The position numbers and the translations under genes are program-made. From Streptomyces sp. WAC 01529 (lineage in GTDB: Bacteria > Actinomycetota > Actinomycetes > Streptomycetales > Streptomycetaceae): a stretch of 64,000 nucleotides of DNA. The notes below the pieces were generated by a model. It saw nothing but the letters and a program-made list of their open reading frames with translations, was not told the DNA's origin and ran no database searches. Each line of letters opens with the position of its first letter. The first letter of the stretch is position 1. The stretch is from assembly GCF_003945545.1 (NCBI RefSeq), contig NZ_CP029617.1:6847001-6911000 (forward strand). Direction: 5' to 3'. This document shows, in pieces, positions 1 through 7,672 of this stretch.

Positions 1-1236
1 GATGACCAGGAAGGCAACCATGTCGATCACCATGGCGGTGGTGGCGCCGTCCTCTCCGCGCCCCAGTACGGGACCCCCGTAGATGAGGTCGCGGGCGGCT
101 TGGCGTAGGGCACGGTCGTGGCCCCGCTCGGCGCGCACGTGGGAACGGGAGGCCCGCTCGAATGCCCAGGCAGCGTCACGTAGTTCACGGCGGGTATGGG
201 TGGCCGAGGTCTTGGCGAGCGCGTCGAGGACCTCACCGGCGGCGGCAATCTGCGCGGCGATCTGCCCGTCGGTGCCCTGGTCGAGGACCACCACGGCCTG
301 CCAGATCGCCGTCGTTGCCCGGCGCCGTGCGGACGACGGGCTGATGCGCGCCGATCCGGAGGTGCGGTCAGTGGCGGTATCGCGGCTGTGGCCGGCGGCG
401 CTGGTGGACCAGCGCTCGCGGATGCGGGGCAAGGAGAGGTCGGGGGCGAGTTTCGAGCCGGGATAGAACACCGGCTCGCCGTCCTTGTTGTGGTCGTCGG
501 GCAGCGCGACCGTGTAGCCGAGCAGATCACCGGAGGGCGCGACGCGCTGGCGGACCAGGAGGCCGGCGGCGGACAGGCGGCCGAAGAACTCCGCTTCACT
601 TGCGGCGCCGGCGACCGCGCGGCGCACAGTCTCGCGCAGTTCCTCACGTGCGGTCCGCTCTCGGCCTTGACGTTCGGCCTTGTGGCGTTCGGCGCTGGTA
701 GGGCGTTTGGCAGCGGTGCCATCTCCCTTGTTGAGGCGACGCAGCCCCAACTCGACTTCCAGCTCGCGGGCTTCGGCCTGAACGCGGGCGGCGTCGAAGT
801 CGAGGTCGGGCTTGTAGCCGTCCTCGCGCACGAGGGTGGCAACGATGTGGATGTGATCGTCAGCGTGGCGGACGGCCGCCCAGCGGCAGCCCGATTCTTC
901 CTCCGGGTCGTCGATGCCGGCGGCAGCGACCATACGGCGTGCGATGTCGCCCCATTCCTCATCCGTCAGGATGCGGTCATCGGCGCCGTTGCGCACGGAC
1001 AGGTGCCACACGTGTTTCTTCGGCTGCTCGGCCTTGTCGACGTTCTCGACGGGCTGGTCGAGCAGGTGCTGGAGCTGCTTGAGGGTGGCGTTCGGGTCGC
1101 GGCCGGGATCAGGAGCACACTCGTCCCAGGAGGCCACCAGATGCGGATCGATGTGCTCCTCGAATTGGCCCGGCCCGTACAGGTAGTACAGGAGGCCGAT
1201 GGTGCGCTTCCCGCGCTTCTGGATCCTGGGGATCAT
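1..1236 (-). CDS. MobA/VirD2-type relaxase, C-terminus cut by window edge
   Basis: Conjugative relaxase that would nick the element at its origin of transfer. My reading of the minus strand from ATG at 1236 is open to the window edge (412 codons). The metal-binding signature is visible as H124-x3-H128-x-H130 followed by hydrophobics (HADDHIHIV). Tyrosines near residues 17-20 (YYLYG) are candidates for the nicking residue. A second His-rich strand (HVWHLS) lies near residue 75. It starts 13 nt after the MobC stop with an upstream GAGAACGAGA, so the two are probably co-translated. Relaxase plus MobC is typical of mobilisable elements and unlike the FtsK-only transfer of classical streptomycete AICEs. 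The stop codon and any C-terminal domain lie off the left edge. Confidence 0.85.
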   Translation of the reverse strand, partial: MIPRIQKRGKRTIGLLYYLYGPGQFEEHIDPHLVASWDECAPDPGRDPNATLKQLQHLLDQPVENVDKAEQPKKHVWHLSVRNGADDRILTDEEWGDIARRMVAAAGIDDPEEESGCRWAAVRHADDHIHIVATLVREDGYKPDLDFDAARVQAEARELEVELGLRRLNKGDGTAAKRPTSAERHKAERQGRERTAREELRETVRRAVAGAASEAEFFGRLSAAGLLVRQRVAPSGDLLGYTVALPDDHNKDGEPVFYPGSKLAPDLSLPRIRERWSTSAAGHSRDTATDRTSGSARISPSSARRRATTAIWQAVVVLDQGTDGQIAAQIAAAGEVLDALAKTSATHTRRELRDAAWAFERASRSHVRAERGHDRALRQAARDLIYGGPVLGRGEDGATTAMVIDMVAFLVI

Positions 1237-1249
1237 GCCGGTCTCGTTC

Positions 1250-1882
1250 TCAGTTCTGCTGGAGGAGCTGATCGGTGGCGTCCTGGACGCGCTGGACTGC
1301 CCGCTGGGTGGCGGTGAGGACGGCGTCGAGTTCGGCCGGCCAGGCACCGGAGTTGATGGCGCGGGCAACTTGGTTGAGGTTGTTGCCGACCTGGTGGAGG
1401 TGGCGGCGGGCGGCGAACAGCTCGGAGACTGTCTCTCGGCGTCCGGCTATGGCCGCGGCGGTGTTGTCGAGATCGTGCGCGGCAGCGAGACCACTGCGGG
1501 CGAGGAAGGCGGGCAGGCTCGTACGGGCAGCGGTCGCGGCAGCGGAGAGCACAGTCTTCTCGCTGTCATTGACACGGACGTAGACGACATGAACGCGCTT
1601 ATCGGCGCCGGTCTTCGGCGAGCGCTTGCGCGTGTTCTTCTTCGGAGCACGGCGCTTGCGGCGCGGTGACTGCTTCCCCGGCTGCGATCCGCCCTCGGTC
1701 GCTGCCTCCCGGACCTGCGCCCCCTGGTGCTGGTCCGGGCCCGCCACCCCCGGGGCGGGCTTCGCCGAGGCCGCCTTCCCCGACGGGGAAGACGGTCTTG
1801 GCGGATAACTTGCTCCCCACAAGGGCGAGTTGGTGGCCTGCTCACCGCGGGTGTGGGGCTGGGGTTCGTGCGAGTGCGTCAT
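1250..1882 (-). CDS. MobC-like mobilisation protein
   Basis: Relaxosome accessory protein of the MobC type, 210 aa. Family knowledge: MobC proteins bind near oriT and help the relaxase nick. The N-terminal half is basic and low-complexity (KSPRRKRRAPKKNTRKR). The C-terminal half carries the family core, with a V-R-V segment followed by helices containing LHQVGNNLNQVARAINSG, a hallmark of this family. The start at 1882 is chosen because ATG overlaps the upstream stop as ATGA and is preceded by CGAGGA. A longer in-frame reading from 1999 is Arg/His-rich and would overlap the upstream gene. It lies directly before the relaxase gene. Confidence 0.8.
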   Translation of the reverse strand: MTHSHEPQPHTRGEQATNSPLWGASYPPRPSSPSGKAASAKPAPGVAGPDQHQGAQVREAATEGGSQPGKQSPRRKRRAPKKNTRKRSPKTGADKRVHVVYVRVNDSEKTVLSAAATAARTSLPAFLARSGLAAAHDLDNTAAAIAGRRETVSELFAARRHLHQVGNNLNQVARAINSGAWPAELDAVLTATQRAVQRVQDATDQLLQQN

Positions 1883-2157
1883 CGGATGTGGTTCCTCGTG
1901 GTGCGGGTGTGGTGCTGGATCTGGGCGGCGAGATCGACCATGGCGGCGGACCCGTCCAGGACGCGGACGGGCGCCTCGGGCGCGCTCTGCACGAGCCACT
2001 GCCCGTTCGGGGCCAGGACTGCGACGTGCAGGAGGCGGTGGCGGACCAGAACCTCGGCCCAGGCGCTCGCTTCGGCTGCGGTCGGGACCGATGTACGGGA
2101 GCGGATGGCGGGCCTTTCAGGGTGGGGGGGCGGTGGCCCGGCACGAGGCCGGGCCAC
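1879..2157 (-). CDS. Small hypothetical protein before mobC
   Basis: 92 codons from a GTG at 2157, ending with an ATGA overlap into mobC, so it is probably translated. The conserved-looking part starts near residue 19 and reads as an alternating hydrophobic alpha/beta segment (LLHVAVLAPNGQWLVQS). I do not recognise a family. The start is doubtful: the GTG lies inside the arm of a strong hairpin (2130-2160), and the better ribosome-binding-like sequence (GAAAGG) lies after it, near 2116. The true N-terminus may therefore be shorter. Confidence 0.5.
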   Translation of the reverse strand: MARPRAGPPPPHPERPAIRSRTSVPTAAEASAWAEVLVRHRLLHVAVLAPNGQWLVQSAPEAPVRVLDGSAAMVDLAAQIQHHTRTTRNHIR

Positions 2158-2160
2158 CGC
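2130..2160. other. Perfect 13-bp hairpin upstream of mobC: oriT or terminator candidate
   Basis: Left arm 2130-2142 and right arm 2148-2160 are exact reverse complements around a 5-nt loop. On the minus strand it follows the 63-aa gene (2198-2389) and precedes the mob genes. It lacks a T-run, being followed by a C-tract. Streptomycete terminators often lack U-tracts, and oriT sites of mobilisable elements often contain such inverted repeats next to mob genes. Either role is inferred. Confidence 0.4.
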
Positions 2161-2197
2161 AGCGGTTAGCGGGTTTGACCTGCGGTTATGGCATCGG

Positions 2198-2389
2198 TCA
2201 CCCGCATATCGGGCAGCGCTCGAAGTGCCGGCCGAGAGCTTTGGCCATGCGGGACTTCACAGCGATAGCGTTCGTCGCGCTCGTCTTGGCCGCCGTGGTG
2301 CCCGCGCTGCGCCGGGAGTGGTTGCGCAGGTACGTGATGTCCCGCTCGTAGCCGCTCTTGATGCGCTCGAAGCGCGCGCAGGTCCTCAT
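2198..2389 (-). CDS. Small basic protein with C-terminal CxxC
   Basis: 63 aa, very basic, ending in HFERCPICG. The N-terminus carries a single Cys (MRTCARFERIKSGYERDITY). The start at 2389 is well supported: AAGGAGAG lies 7 nt upstream and the ATG overlaps the stop of the DUF2637 gene as ATGA. The Cys/His content hints at metal binding, but no family is recognised. It closes the replication and transfer gene string before the hairpin at 2130-2160. Confidence 0.6.
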   Translation of the reverse strand: MRTCARFERIKSGYERDITYLRNHSRRSAGTTAAKTSATNAIAVKSRMAKALGRHFERCPICG

Positions 2390-3768
2390 CGGGCTCTCCT
2401 TGTATCGCGGGGCAGGTGGGCAAGTGCCGGGTCCGCGTACAGGGCGGCCTGCAGGTCGCTGAACAGCTCGTTGCTGACGGTGATGTTGGCGTTGCGCAGG
2501 TGCGGTCGGATGGCCCGGCGGGTCATCCGGCCTTCTGCGAGGGCGGCTTTGCGCGCGACCGCGACCTTCGCTTCCCACGGGACTTCGTCCTGGTCCGCGG
2601 GCTTGGTCCGAGGGCCCGGCGCCAGGGCGTCGTGGCTCGTGGTCCGCGCCCCCTGCGGTCCGCCAGAGGAACCGCCCTCGCCTGGGTCCGCCGGTTGGTC
2701 TGTTGGCTGGTCCGCGGCAGGAGCGTCGTGGTCCGTGTCGTGGTCCGGTGCCGGGTTGGTCTGCTGGTCCGGAGCCGTGGCGTCGTGGTCCGCGGGGGTG
2801 GAGTCGGCCGGTTGGTCCGTGGTCCGCGCGGCGTCGTCGGTGGTCTGCGGGTGCTCGCGGTCCGGCATCTGGTCCGCCGGGGCGCCCCGGTCCGCGCTTG
2901 CCGGACCGGCTCCCTCGGCCGGCCCGTGCTCGTGGCCCGCCCGCGCGTGGTCCGCCGGACCGTGTGCGCTGGGCGCCGCTTGACCTGCGCCGTTGCTGGT
3001 CCGCTCCTCGTCGTCGGCCTGCTGCGGACCAGCGCTGATCTGCTGGTCCGCCGGTTGGTCTGCGGGCTGGTCCGCGGCAGGAGCGTCGTGGTCCGGTGCC
3101 GGGTTGGTCTGCTGGTCCGGAGCCGTGGCGTCGTGGTCCGCGGGGGTGGAGTCGGCCGGTTGGTCCGTGGTCCGCGCGGCGTCGTCGGTGGTCTGCGGGT
3201 GCTCGCGGTCCGGCATCTGGTCCGCCGGGGCGCCCTGGTCCGCGCTCGCCGGACCGGCTCCCTCGGCCGGTCCGTGCTCGTGGTCCGCGGGGCGCTTCTC
3301 CTCGAGCCGGACCGCCATGGGGTCCGCCGGGTGGTAGCGGGTGATGAGGATGTACAGGTGGACCGCCCCGGCCAGGGCGAGCGGGGCGAGGGTGGAGAGG
3401 ATCGCGACGACGGTGTCGCTCAGGCGCAGTCCGGAGTGGGTGGTCTGCTGGTTGAGGCGGACCGCGTGCAGGGCGTTGGCCCAGATGCTCGCGGCGGTGG
3501 CGGTGCCGAACAGCACCCAGACGTAGAGGCGGGCACGCAGCGGGGCCTCGGAGAGGACCAGCAGGGCGCGCACTCCGTAGGCGATGAAGCCGTCGACCAC
3601 GAGCGGGAAGAGGTAGGTGAGGAGTCCGCGGACGTGGATGGCGACGGCCATCTGCTGCAGGGCGTCGTAGCTCAGAGCGCATCCGGCCAGGCCCAGGACC
3701 ACGATGGCGAGGCGGTCCCAGAACCCGACGGGCGCGACGGCCGGGTGTGCAGCGGTGGGGTGGGTCAT
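2386..3768 (-). CDS. DUF2637 membrane protein with acidic internal repeat
   Basis: 460-aa protein of the DUF2637 (Spd-like) group found on actinomycete plasmids and integrative elements. The N-terminal ~150 residues hold about four hydrophobic segments (near 20-40, 48-68, 80-100 and 122-145). The middle is a hydrophilic Ala/Asp/Pro/Gln-rich linker containing two long copies of the same ~80-residue block. The last ~60 residues are basic with a helix-turn-helix flavour (TRRAIRPHLRNANITVSNELF). By family the role is intramycelial spread or membrane anchoring of the transfer apparatus, which is inference here. It is joined by ATGA to WhiB upstream and to the small protein downstream. Confidence 0.75.
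   Translation of the reverse strand: MTHPTAAHPAVAPVGFWDRLAIVVLGLAGCALSYDALQQMAVAIHVRGLLTYLFPLVVDGFIAYGVRALLVLSEAPLRARLYVWVLFGTATAASIWANALHAVRLNQQTTHSGLRLSDTVVAILSTLAPLALAGAVHLYILITRYHPADPMAVRLEEKRPADHEHGPAEGAGPASADQGAPADQMPDREHPQTTDDAARTTDQPADSTPADHDATAPDQQTNPAPDHDAPAADQPADQPADQQISAGPQQADDEERTSNGAGQAAPSAHGPADHARAGHEHGPAEGAGPASADRGAPADQMPDREHPQTTDDAARTTDQPADSTPADHDATAPDQQTNPAPDHDTDHDAPAADQPTDQPADPGEGGSSGGPQGARTTSHDALAPGPRTKPADQDEVPWEAKVAVARKAALAEGRMTRRAIRPHLRNANITVSNELFSDLQAALYADPALAHLPRDTRRAR
2685..3288. repeat. Two-copy direct repeat inside the DUF2637 gene
   Basis: Copy A is 2685-2940 and copy B is 3045-3288. They are nearly identical apart from a 12-bp insertion in copy A (one extra Asp-rich unit) and scattered substitutions. 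The block encodes the Asp/Ala/Pro-rich linker. The shorter word GGTCCG recurs throughout 2640-3320. The pattern indicates recent slippage or unequal exchange within the linker. Confidence 0.85.
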
Positions 3769-4484
3769 GCGGCCTTTCCGAGCGAGGCGATCAGGGCGTG
3801 AGTCTGCAGCCGACGGGGGCCGTCCGAGATGGTGCTCTCGTCGTCCTTCGGGCGCTCGCCGCCGGCGTCGTCCGCTTCGTCGAGGCCCCAGTAACGGTCC
3901 CGGTCTTCAATGACGTGGGCGGCCTCGCGCATGAGGTCGCGGATCCAGTCCAGGTCGGCACTCAGCAGGTAGGCCACACGCTCCGGGCTCCAGCCGCGCA
4001 GGTAGGCGTGGTGGATGACGGTGCTGCGCTCGGCGGTGCTCAAGTGGACGTCCCGTCCCTGGAAGGCGGCGCGTACGCGGTCGTAGTCCAGGCGCTTGCT
4101 CAGGTTGGCCAGCCAGGGCTGGCGCTCCTTGTCGGTCAGGCCGCCCCAGATGCCGTAGCGGACCTGGTTGTCGACCGCGTAGTTGAAGCAGTCCTTCTTC
4201 ACCGGGCAGGTGGCGCAGGTCCGCTTCGCCTCGGCGACGGCCTGGTGGTCCCGGGGCGTGTGGAAGAACAGCTTGTCGGCGCGGGCCGGGTCCATGCCGT
4301 GGCATGAACCCCGGGTGTGCCAGCTGTGGTCGGCGATTCCCCGCAGGTCCGGTGCGGGGGAGTCGTTCGTGGTCTTGTAGCGCAAGGAAGTCTCCGAGGT
4401 CGCCTCGCGGTAAGGCGGGCAGGGCGGCACCGCGGTGCGGCGGTGGGCGGCGAGGCGGGACAGGGTGCGGCGGACAGGCCGCAC
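3765..4484 (-). CDS. WhiB-family iron-sulfur regulator
   Basis: WhiB-like transcription factor, 239 aa with the GTG start at 4484. The four cluster ligands are visible as C61, C90, C93 and C99 (C-x28-C-x2-C-x5-C), followed by the family turn GIWGG and a basic region. The C-terminal ~70 residues form an extension containing a sigma-region-4-like helical segment (STVIHHAYLRGWSPERVAYLL). Such WhiB proteins are frequent on actinomycete plasmids and phages. The start is uncertain: no good ribosome-binding site precedes 4484, and a TTG near residue 34 with upstream GGAG is an alternative. The stop overlaps the DUF2637 start. Confidence 0.85.
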   Translation of the reverse strand: MRPVRRTLSRLAAHRRTAVPPCPPYREATSETSLRYKTTNDSPAPDLRGIADHSWHTRGSCHGMDPARADKLFFHTPRDHQAVAEAKRTCATCPVKKDCFNYAVDNQVRYGIWGGLTDKERQPWLANLSKRLDYDRVRAAFQGRDVHLSTAERSTVIHHAYLRGWSPERVAYLLSADLDWIRDLMREAAHVIEDRDRYWGLDEADDAGGERPKDDESTISDGPRRLQTHALIASLGKAA

Positions 4485-4510
4485 GGCGGTGTCGGTGGCG
4501 CAGATGCGGG

Positions 4511-5266
4511 TCAGCGGCGCTGGAAGCGGCGGTCAGGGCCGGTGAACTCGACGGCGGTGCACATGCCGGACAGGCGGGAGAGGACCCGGTCGCCGAGCTT
4601 GTCGCGCAGTACCGCCTGGCGCGCGGGCATCCGGTCGGTGCGCACGGGCGGCATGTTGCTGGTGAAGATCGTCGGCAGTCGATTCTGGCAGCGCCAGTTG
4701 ACCAGCCGGAAGGTGATCTCCTCGGTCCACTCGCTCGGCTTGGCCGCGCCGAGGTCGTCGAGCAGCAGCACCGGGATCCGCATGATCCGCCGCAGCATGT
4801 GCTCGGGGTCCACGCCGGCGCGCGGACGCAGCTCGGCGTACAGGTCGGCGGCGGTGGTGGCGTGCCAGCGCACCCCGCATCCAGCGGCGGTCAGGGCGCG
4901 GATCGCTCCGAACGCCTCGTGCGTCTTGCCGGCGCCGGTGGAACCCCACAGCAGCAGGCTAGGCCCGTGCGTGATCTGCCTGCGCCCGGCGGTGCCGTAG
5001 TGCGGATTGACGCCCTTGGCGTTCGGCGCCACGGCGTTGTCGGCGATGGCCCGCACCCACGCGGCGACGTCCGGGTGCTCGGGCACGGCAGCGCGGTAGT
5101 CGACCGGGATGCGCGCCTGGGCGGCTTCCAGGGCCGGGATTGGCTCGGGGGTGTCCGGCAGCGCCCGGTCCAGGTCCAGGCCGCGCTCGGCGAGTTTGGC
5201 CTCCAGGCGCTCACGCAGCCGCTCGGAGATCGCGGGCCGCGGGTCGGCGTAGCGGGCGCGGGTCAC
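4511..5266 (-). CDS. DnaC/IstB-like AAA+ ATPase
   Basis: 251-aa P-loop ATPase of the DnaC/IstB helicase-loader type. Walker A is GSTGAGKT at residues 108-115 and Walker B is LLLDDLG at about 167-173, followed by a Thr/Ser-Asn sensor (IFTSNMPP). It is preceded by a ~100-residue helical N-terminus. It starts with a GTG overlapping the upstream stop (GTGA), directly behind a replication-initiator-like protein. This pairing of initiator and loader is common in phage and plasmid replication modules. The role in element replication is inferred from context. Confidence 0.8.
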   Translation of the reverse strand: MTRARYADPRPAISERLRERLEAKLAERGLDLDRALPDTPEPIPALEAAQARIPVDYRAAVPEHPDVAAWVRAIADNAVAPNAKGVNPHYGTAGRRQITHGPSLLLWGSTGAGKTHEAFGAIRALTAAGCGVRWHATTAADLYAELRPRAGVDPEHMLRRIMRIPVLLLDDLGAAKPSEWTEEITFRLVNWRCQNRLPTIFTSNMPPVRTDRMPARQAVLRDKLGDRVLSRLSGMCTAVEFTGPDRRFQRR

Positions 5267-6348
5267 AGGTGGCCTCCAAACGTCGTCGGCTCGGCGGTGG
5301 GATTGAGATACGGCGTGTACGAGCTGCCGGTGCTGGCCCAGGGCCCCGCGCCGGAGGCGGACGGCAGCGCGGCGGGCGACTGGGGTATCGCGTTGACGAC
5401 CTCGTTCACCAGGCTCGGCAGGACGCTGGGGTTGAGCCCCTTGGCCCGCAGCTTGTCGAGCGCGGCGCGGATGGCGTCGGCCTCGAACCGCTCGTCGAGC
5501 AGGACGTTGATCTTCCGGCCCAGATGGCCGAGGAAGTCCTCCGGTGGGCGCCGGTTGCAGCCCCGGACGTACTCGGCCACCAGCTGCTTGGCTGACATTT
5601 GCGCCGAGGAGGCGTCGGTCGCGGGCGCCTCGCGCCCCGTAAGGGAAGATCCAGGATCCAAGATCCTAGATCCAGACGCCGAGGGCTCGTCGAGGCTTCG
5701 GCGAGGAATCGACGAGCCCTCGCCGATTCCCCTCTGACCTGCGGAAACACCGGGCGGAGGCATACAGGGGCCAGCCGGGCTGTGCGGGTCGGTTGAGGCG
5801 GGTTGCGCCCCGGCCGCCGGGGGCCCGGACAAGGGCGCCGCATCGATGGCAGTGGCCTCAGACGGCCGAGCGAGGGCTCCGCGAGCCTTCGTCGAGCTCT
5901 CGGCGAGGGCTGCGCGAGGTGTCGCCGAAGTGGCCTGGGCGCTGGGCTGCGTGGTGCCGTCGGGGCACTGGGCGGCAGCGCATCCACCGCACTTGTGGCC
6001 AGCCTGGTGTTGCGGGCACCGGGGCAGCCGAGAGGCGGAGGGGCGGTCGATCTTCTGGTGCCGCTCCCACGTGACGATGTGCAGCCAGCCGCGTCCGTCG
6101 CAGCCGGTGTACCGGCAGATCAGCCCGGCGACAGCCAGCTCCTCCAGGTCCTGCGCGACGTGCGTGGCGGTGTGCTCCGGGCGCAAGGCCCACAGCCGTC
6201 CGGCGATGATGGCGGGGTGGTCGCGGTGCCGACCGGAGTCATCGGCCTGGGTCAGCAGCCCGATGAAGGTCAGCATCGCGGTGACCGAACACTCAGCCAG
6301 CGACTCGGACTCGAACATCTCAGGCTTAACGGTGCGGATGCGCGCCAT
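5263..6348 (-). CDS. Replication-initiator-like protein with winged-helix N-terminus
   Basis: 361 aa. The first ~100 residues (MARIRTVKPEMFES..., WLHIVTWERHQKIDRP) resemble the winged-helix N-terminal domain of phage replisome-organiser proteins. A Cys/His cluster follows at residues 111-128 (CPQH..C..C....C), then a variable Ala/Pro/Ser linker. The C-terminal helical domain (residues ~255-325) resembles primosomal DnaD-type tails. The start at 6348 is supported by GGAGGTGA 5 nt upstream. It is first in the run with the DnaC-like ATPase. The exact family is not certain from reading alone. Confidence 0.65.
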   Translation of the reverse strand: MARIRTVKPEMFESESLAECSVTAMLTFIGLLTQADDSGRHRDHPAIIAGRLWALRPEHTATHVAQDLEELAVAGLICRYTGCDGRGWLHIVTWERHQKIDRPSASRLPRCPQHQAGHKCGGCAAAQCPDGTTQPSAQATSATPRAALAESSTKARGALARPSEATAIDAAPLSGPPAAGAQPASTDPHSPAGPCMPPPGVSAGQRGIGEGSSIPRRSLDEPSASGSRILDPGSSLTGREAPATDASSAQMSAKQLVAEYVRGCNRRPPEDFLGHLGRKINVLLDERFEADAIRAALDKLRAKGLNPSVLPSLVNEVVNAIPQSPAALPSASGAGPWASTGSSYTPYLNPTAEPTTFGGHL

Positions 6349-6554
6349 CAGTTCACCTCCGCCCTGTCGAGGGGGAACACAGAGGTGTGGGCCTCGGACG
6401 TGTCCGGGAGGTGGGGATTTGGGCTGCCGCGCCGACCGGGGAGTTCGGCCTTTTGCGCAGGGCCGTCGGCATGCAAGACTCTCTCCTGTGTAGTAGCCGC
6501 GCCCGGGGCGCCCTGTGGTAAGGACCCGGTTGCGGTTTTGGTAGGTGATCTCAC
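6348..6554 (-). CDS. Possible small leader protein of the replication operon
   Basis: 68-codon frame from GTG at 6554 whose stop shares a base with the ATG of the replication protein (TGATG), which favours translational coupling. The product is proline-rich and low in secondary-structure signal, with no recognised domain. An AAGGGC precedes the start. It could equally be untranslated leader, since the downstream gene has its own very strong ribosome-binding site. Confidence 0.35.
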   Translation of the reverse strand: MRSPTKTATGSLPQGAPGAATTQERVLHADGPAQKAELPGRRGSPNPHLPDTSEAHTSVFPLDRAEVN

Positions 6555-6585
6555 GCCCTTGCCGGGGCGTTCAGGTCAGGTACCG

Positions 6586-6627
6586 GTCGGCGTCTGAGGG
6601 AGACCAACTCTCAGACGCCGACGGCTT
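6586..6627 (+). terminator. Perfect 13-bp hairpin with T-run, reading rightwards
   Basis: Arms 6586-6598 and 6610-6622 are exact reverse complements with an 11-nt loop. Immediately downstream on the plus strand is GGCTTTTT, the classical intrinsic-terminator layout. No plus-strand gene precedes it. It lies just upstream of the minus-strand replication operon, so it may block transcription entering the repressor region or act on an antisense RNA. Confidence 0.6.
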
Positions 6628-6749
6628 TTTGCGCCCATTCCACGTGAGTGCTGGATGTGTGCCTCATGCTTTCCTCCTCTCGGGTCGTGGCCGCTGAGCC
6701 GTGCGGCGGGGACCAGGAACATATGCAGACGCGGCCGTCAAGTCCAGAC

Positions 6750-6764
6750 TTCACTTAAGAGTTC
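6750..6764. promoter_or_regulatory. Operator-like 15-mer, copy 1
   Basis: TTCACTTAAGAGTTC, aligning without gaps to two copies nearer the repressor gene (consensus WWCACTWAARWGTTC). It lies on the replication-operon side of the divergent intergenic region, where a repressor could control the minus-strand promoter. Confidence 0.5.
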
Positions 6765-6910
6765 GAGACAAGTGCGCTGGTCTAGGCGCGACCGGTCTTC
6801 GTTGCTGGGGGTGGATGGCTCTCCTTCGTGTGCGGCATGCGGCTGTGAGGGCCCGTCCGGAACGGTCGAAGACCTGATGCGCCTGTGGCGCAGCCTCTGA
6901 CCTGGAGGCG

Positions 6911-6925
6911 AACACTAAAGTGTTC
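6911..6925. promoter_or_regulatory. Operator-like 15-mer, copy 2
   Basis: AACACTAAAGTGTTC, close to an AACACT/AGTGTT palindrome. It is the middle copy of three matching WWCACTWAARWGTTC. It is probably a binding site for the XRE protein encoded at 7056. Confidence 0.55.
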
Positions 6926-6965
6926 GGGCTTGATCGAAGGTTCGCTGAAGTGTCGATCGCCTGTC

Positions 6966-6980
6966 AACACTTAAATGTTC
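6966..6980. promoter_or_regulatory. Operator-like 15-mer, copy 3
   Basis: AACACTTAAATGTTC, 55 bp after copy 2 and 76 bp before the XRE start at 7056, which suits autoregulation. The ATG inside this site opens a longer in-frame reading of the XRE gene. That reading is rejected because the downstream ATG has the ribosome-binding site. Confidence 0.55.
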
Positions 6981-7055
6981 CGCAGGGGCGGGTGGAAGTC
7001 GGCCTGTGTACTGAAGTACCCTGCGTGGAGCCGTTCAGATGAGAGGAGGACACGC

Positions 7056-7520
7056 ATGCCGAAACACAGCAGCGACGGCGGCAGCTCTCCGGGCGGCCGG
7101 CAGGGAGAGTTCGCGCGCCGGCTCACTCGTCTGTTCGAGACGAAGACGAACCCTGATACGGGTGCGGCTTACACCAACCTCGAACTGTCTCGCATAGTCG
7201 GTCTCTCGCCCAGTACGATCGCGCAGCTCAAGCAGGGAACGAAGGACAACCCGACGAAGAACACCATTGAGGCGCTCGCCAAGCACTTCGGGGTGGAGCC
7301 GGGCTACTTCTTCGATGAGATGAGTCCGGAGCATGAGGATCGAGTCATTGCCGGACTCAAGCTGTTGGATGCCGCGGAGAACGCTGGCGTTCAGACGCTG
7401 GCGACTCGAATGCTGGCGGATCGTGCCGATGGTCTCTCTGCGGCCAGCTTGGAAATGATCGCGTCGGTCATCGAGACGGCCCGCAAGGCCGAGGGGCTCG
7501 ACGGCCTTTCCAAGGGCTGA
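7056..7520 (+). CDS. XRE-family repressor of the element
   Basis: 154-aa DNA-binding protein. The Cro/C1-type helix-turn-helix covers about residues 35-85, with LSRIVGLSPSTIAQLKQG as helices 2-3 and GVEPGYFFDE closing the domain. The C-terminal ~65 residues are helical, consistent with dimerisation. The start at 7056 has GAGGAGG 7 nt upstream. It stands alone opposite the replication/mobilisation operon, and three operator-like repeats lie between the two. By analogy with phage and ICE repressors it probably keeps excision and replication genes quiet, which is inference. Confidence 0.85.
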   Translation: MPKHSSDGGSSPGGRQGEFARRLTRLFETKTNPDTGAAYTNLELSRIVGLSPSTIAQLKQGTKDNPTKNTIEALAKHFGVEPGYFFDEMSPEHEDRVIAGLKLLDAAENAGVQTLATRMLADRADGLSAASLEMIASVIETARKAEGLDGLSKG

Positions 7521-7639
7521 CCGACTGCAAGTGCGAGGCGCGGTGCTTCCACGGACATGGAGGTCCGGCCCCTGGCAGTGAGGGCTGATCATGCTCCTCG
7601 TGGCGTCGGCCGGCGTCCCCGGCGCGCTTTTGCCGCGCG

Positions 7640-7659
7640 GGCCCGGCTGGTGCCGGGCC
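7640..7659. terminator. Hairpin between convergent genes
   Basis: GGCCCGGC at 7640-7647 and its exact complement at 7652-7659 with a 4-nt loop. It sits between the ends of the XRE gene (7520) and the hydrolase gene (7673), so it is a probable bidirectional terminator without a T-run. Confidence 0.5.
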
Positions 7660-7672
7660 GGGATGCAACTCC

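Noticed and set aside
196..1317. Plus-strand ORF at the left end with hydrophobic sequence
   Set aside because: Shadow of the relaxase, whose minus-strand frame has the HxxxHxH motif and a coupled upstream gene.
2416..3801. Plus-strand ORF opposite the DUF2637 gene, and the GGTCCG-rich repeats read as a CRISPR-like array
   Set aside because: The repeats are codon-periodic in the minus-strand gene, have no unique spacers and no cas genes nearby. The plus frame gives only a Val/Arg repeat.
6655..6900. 81-codon plus-strand ORF between the element operon and the XRE gene
   Set aside because: No ribosome-binding site, composition not protein-like, and it lies in the region containing the operator repeats.
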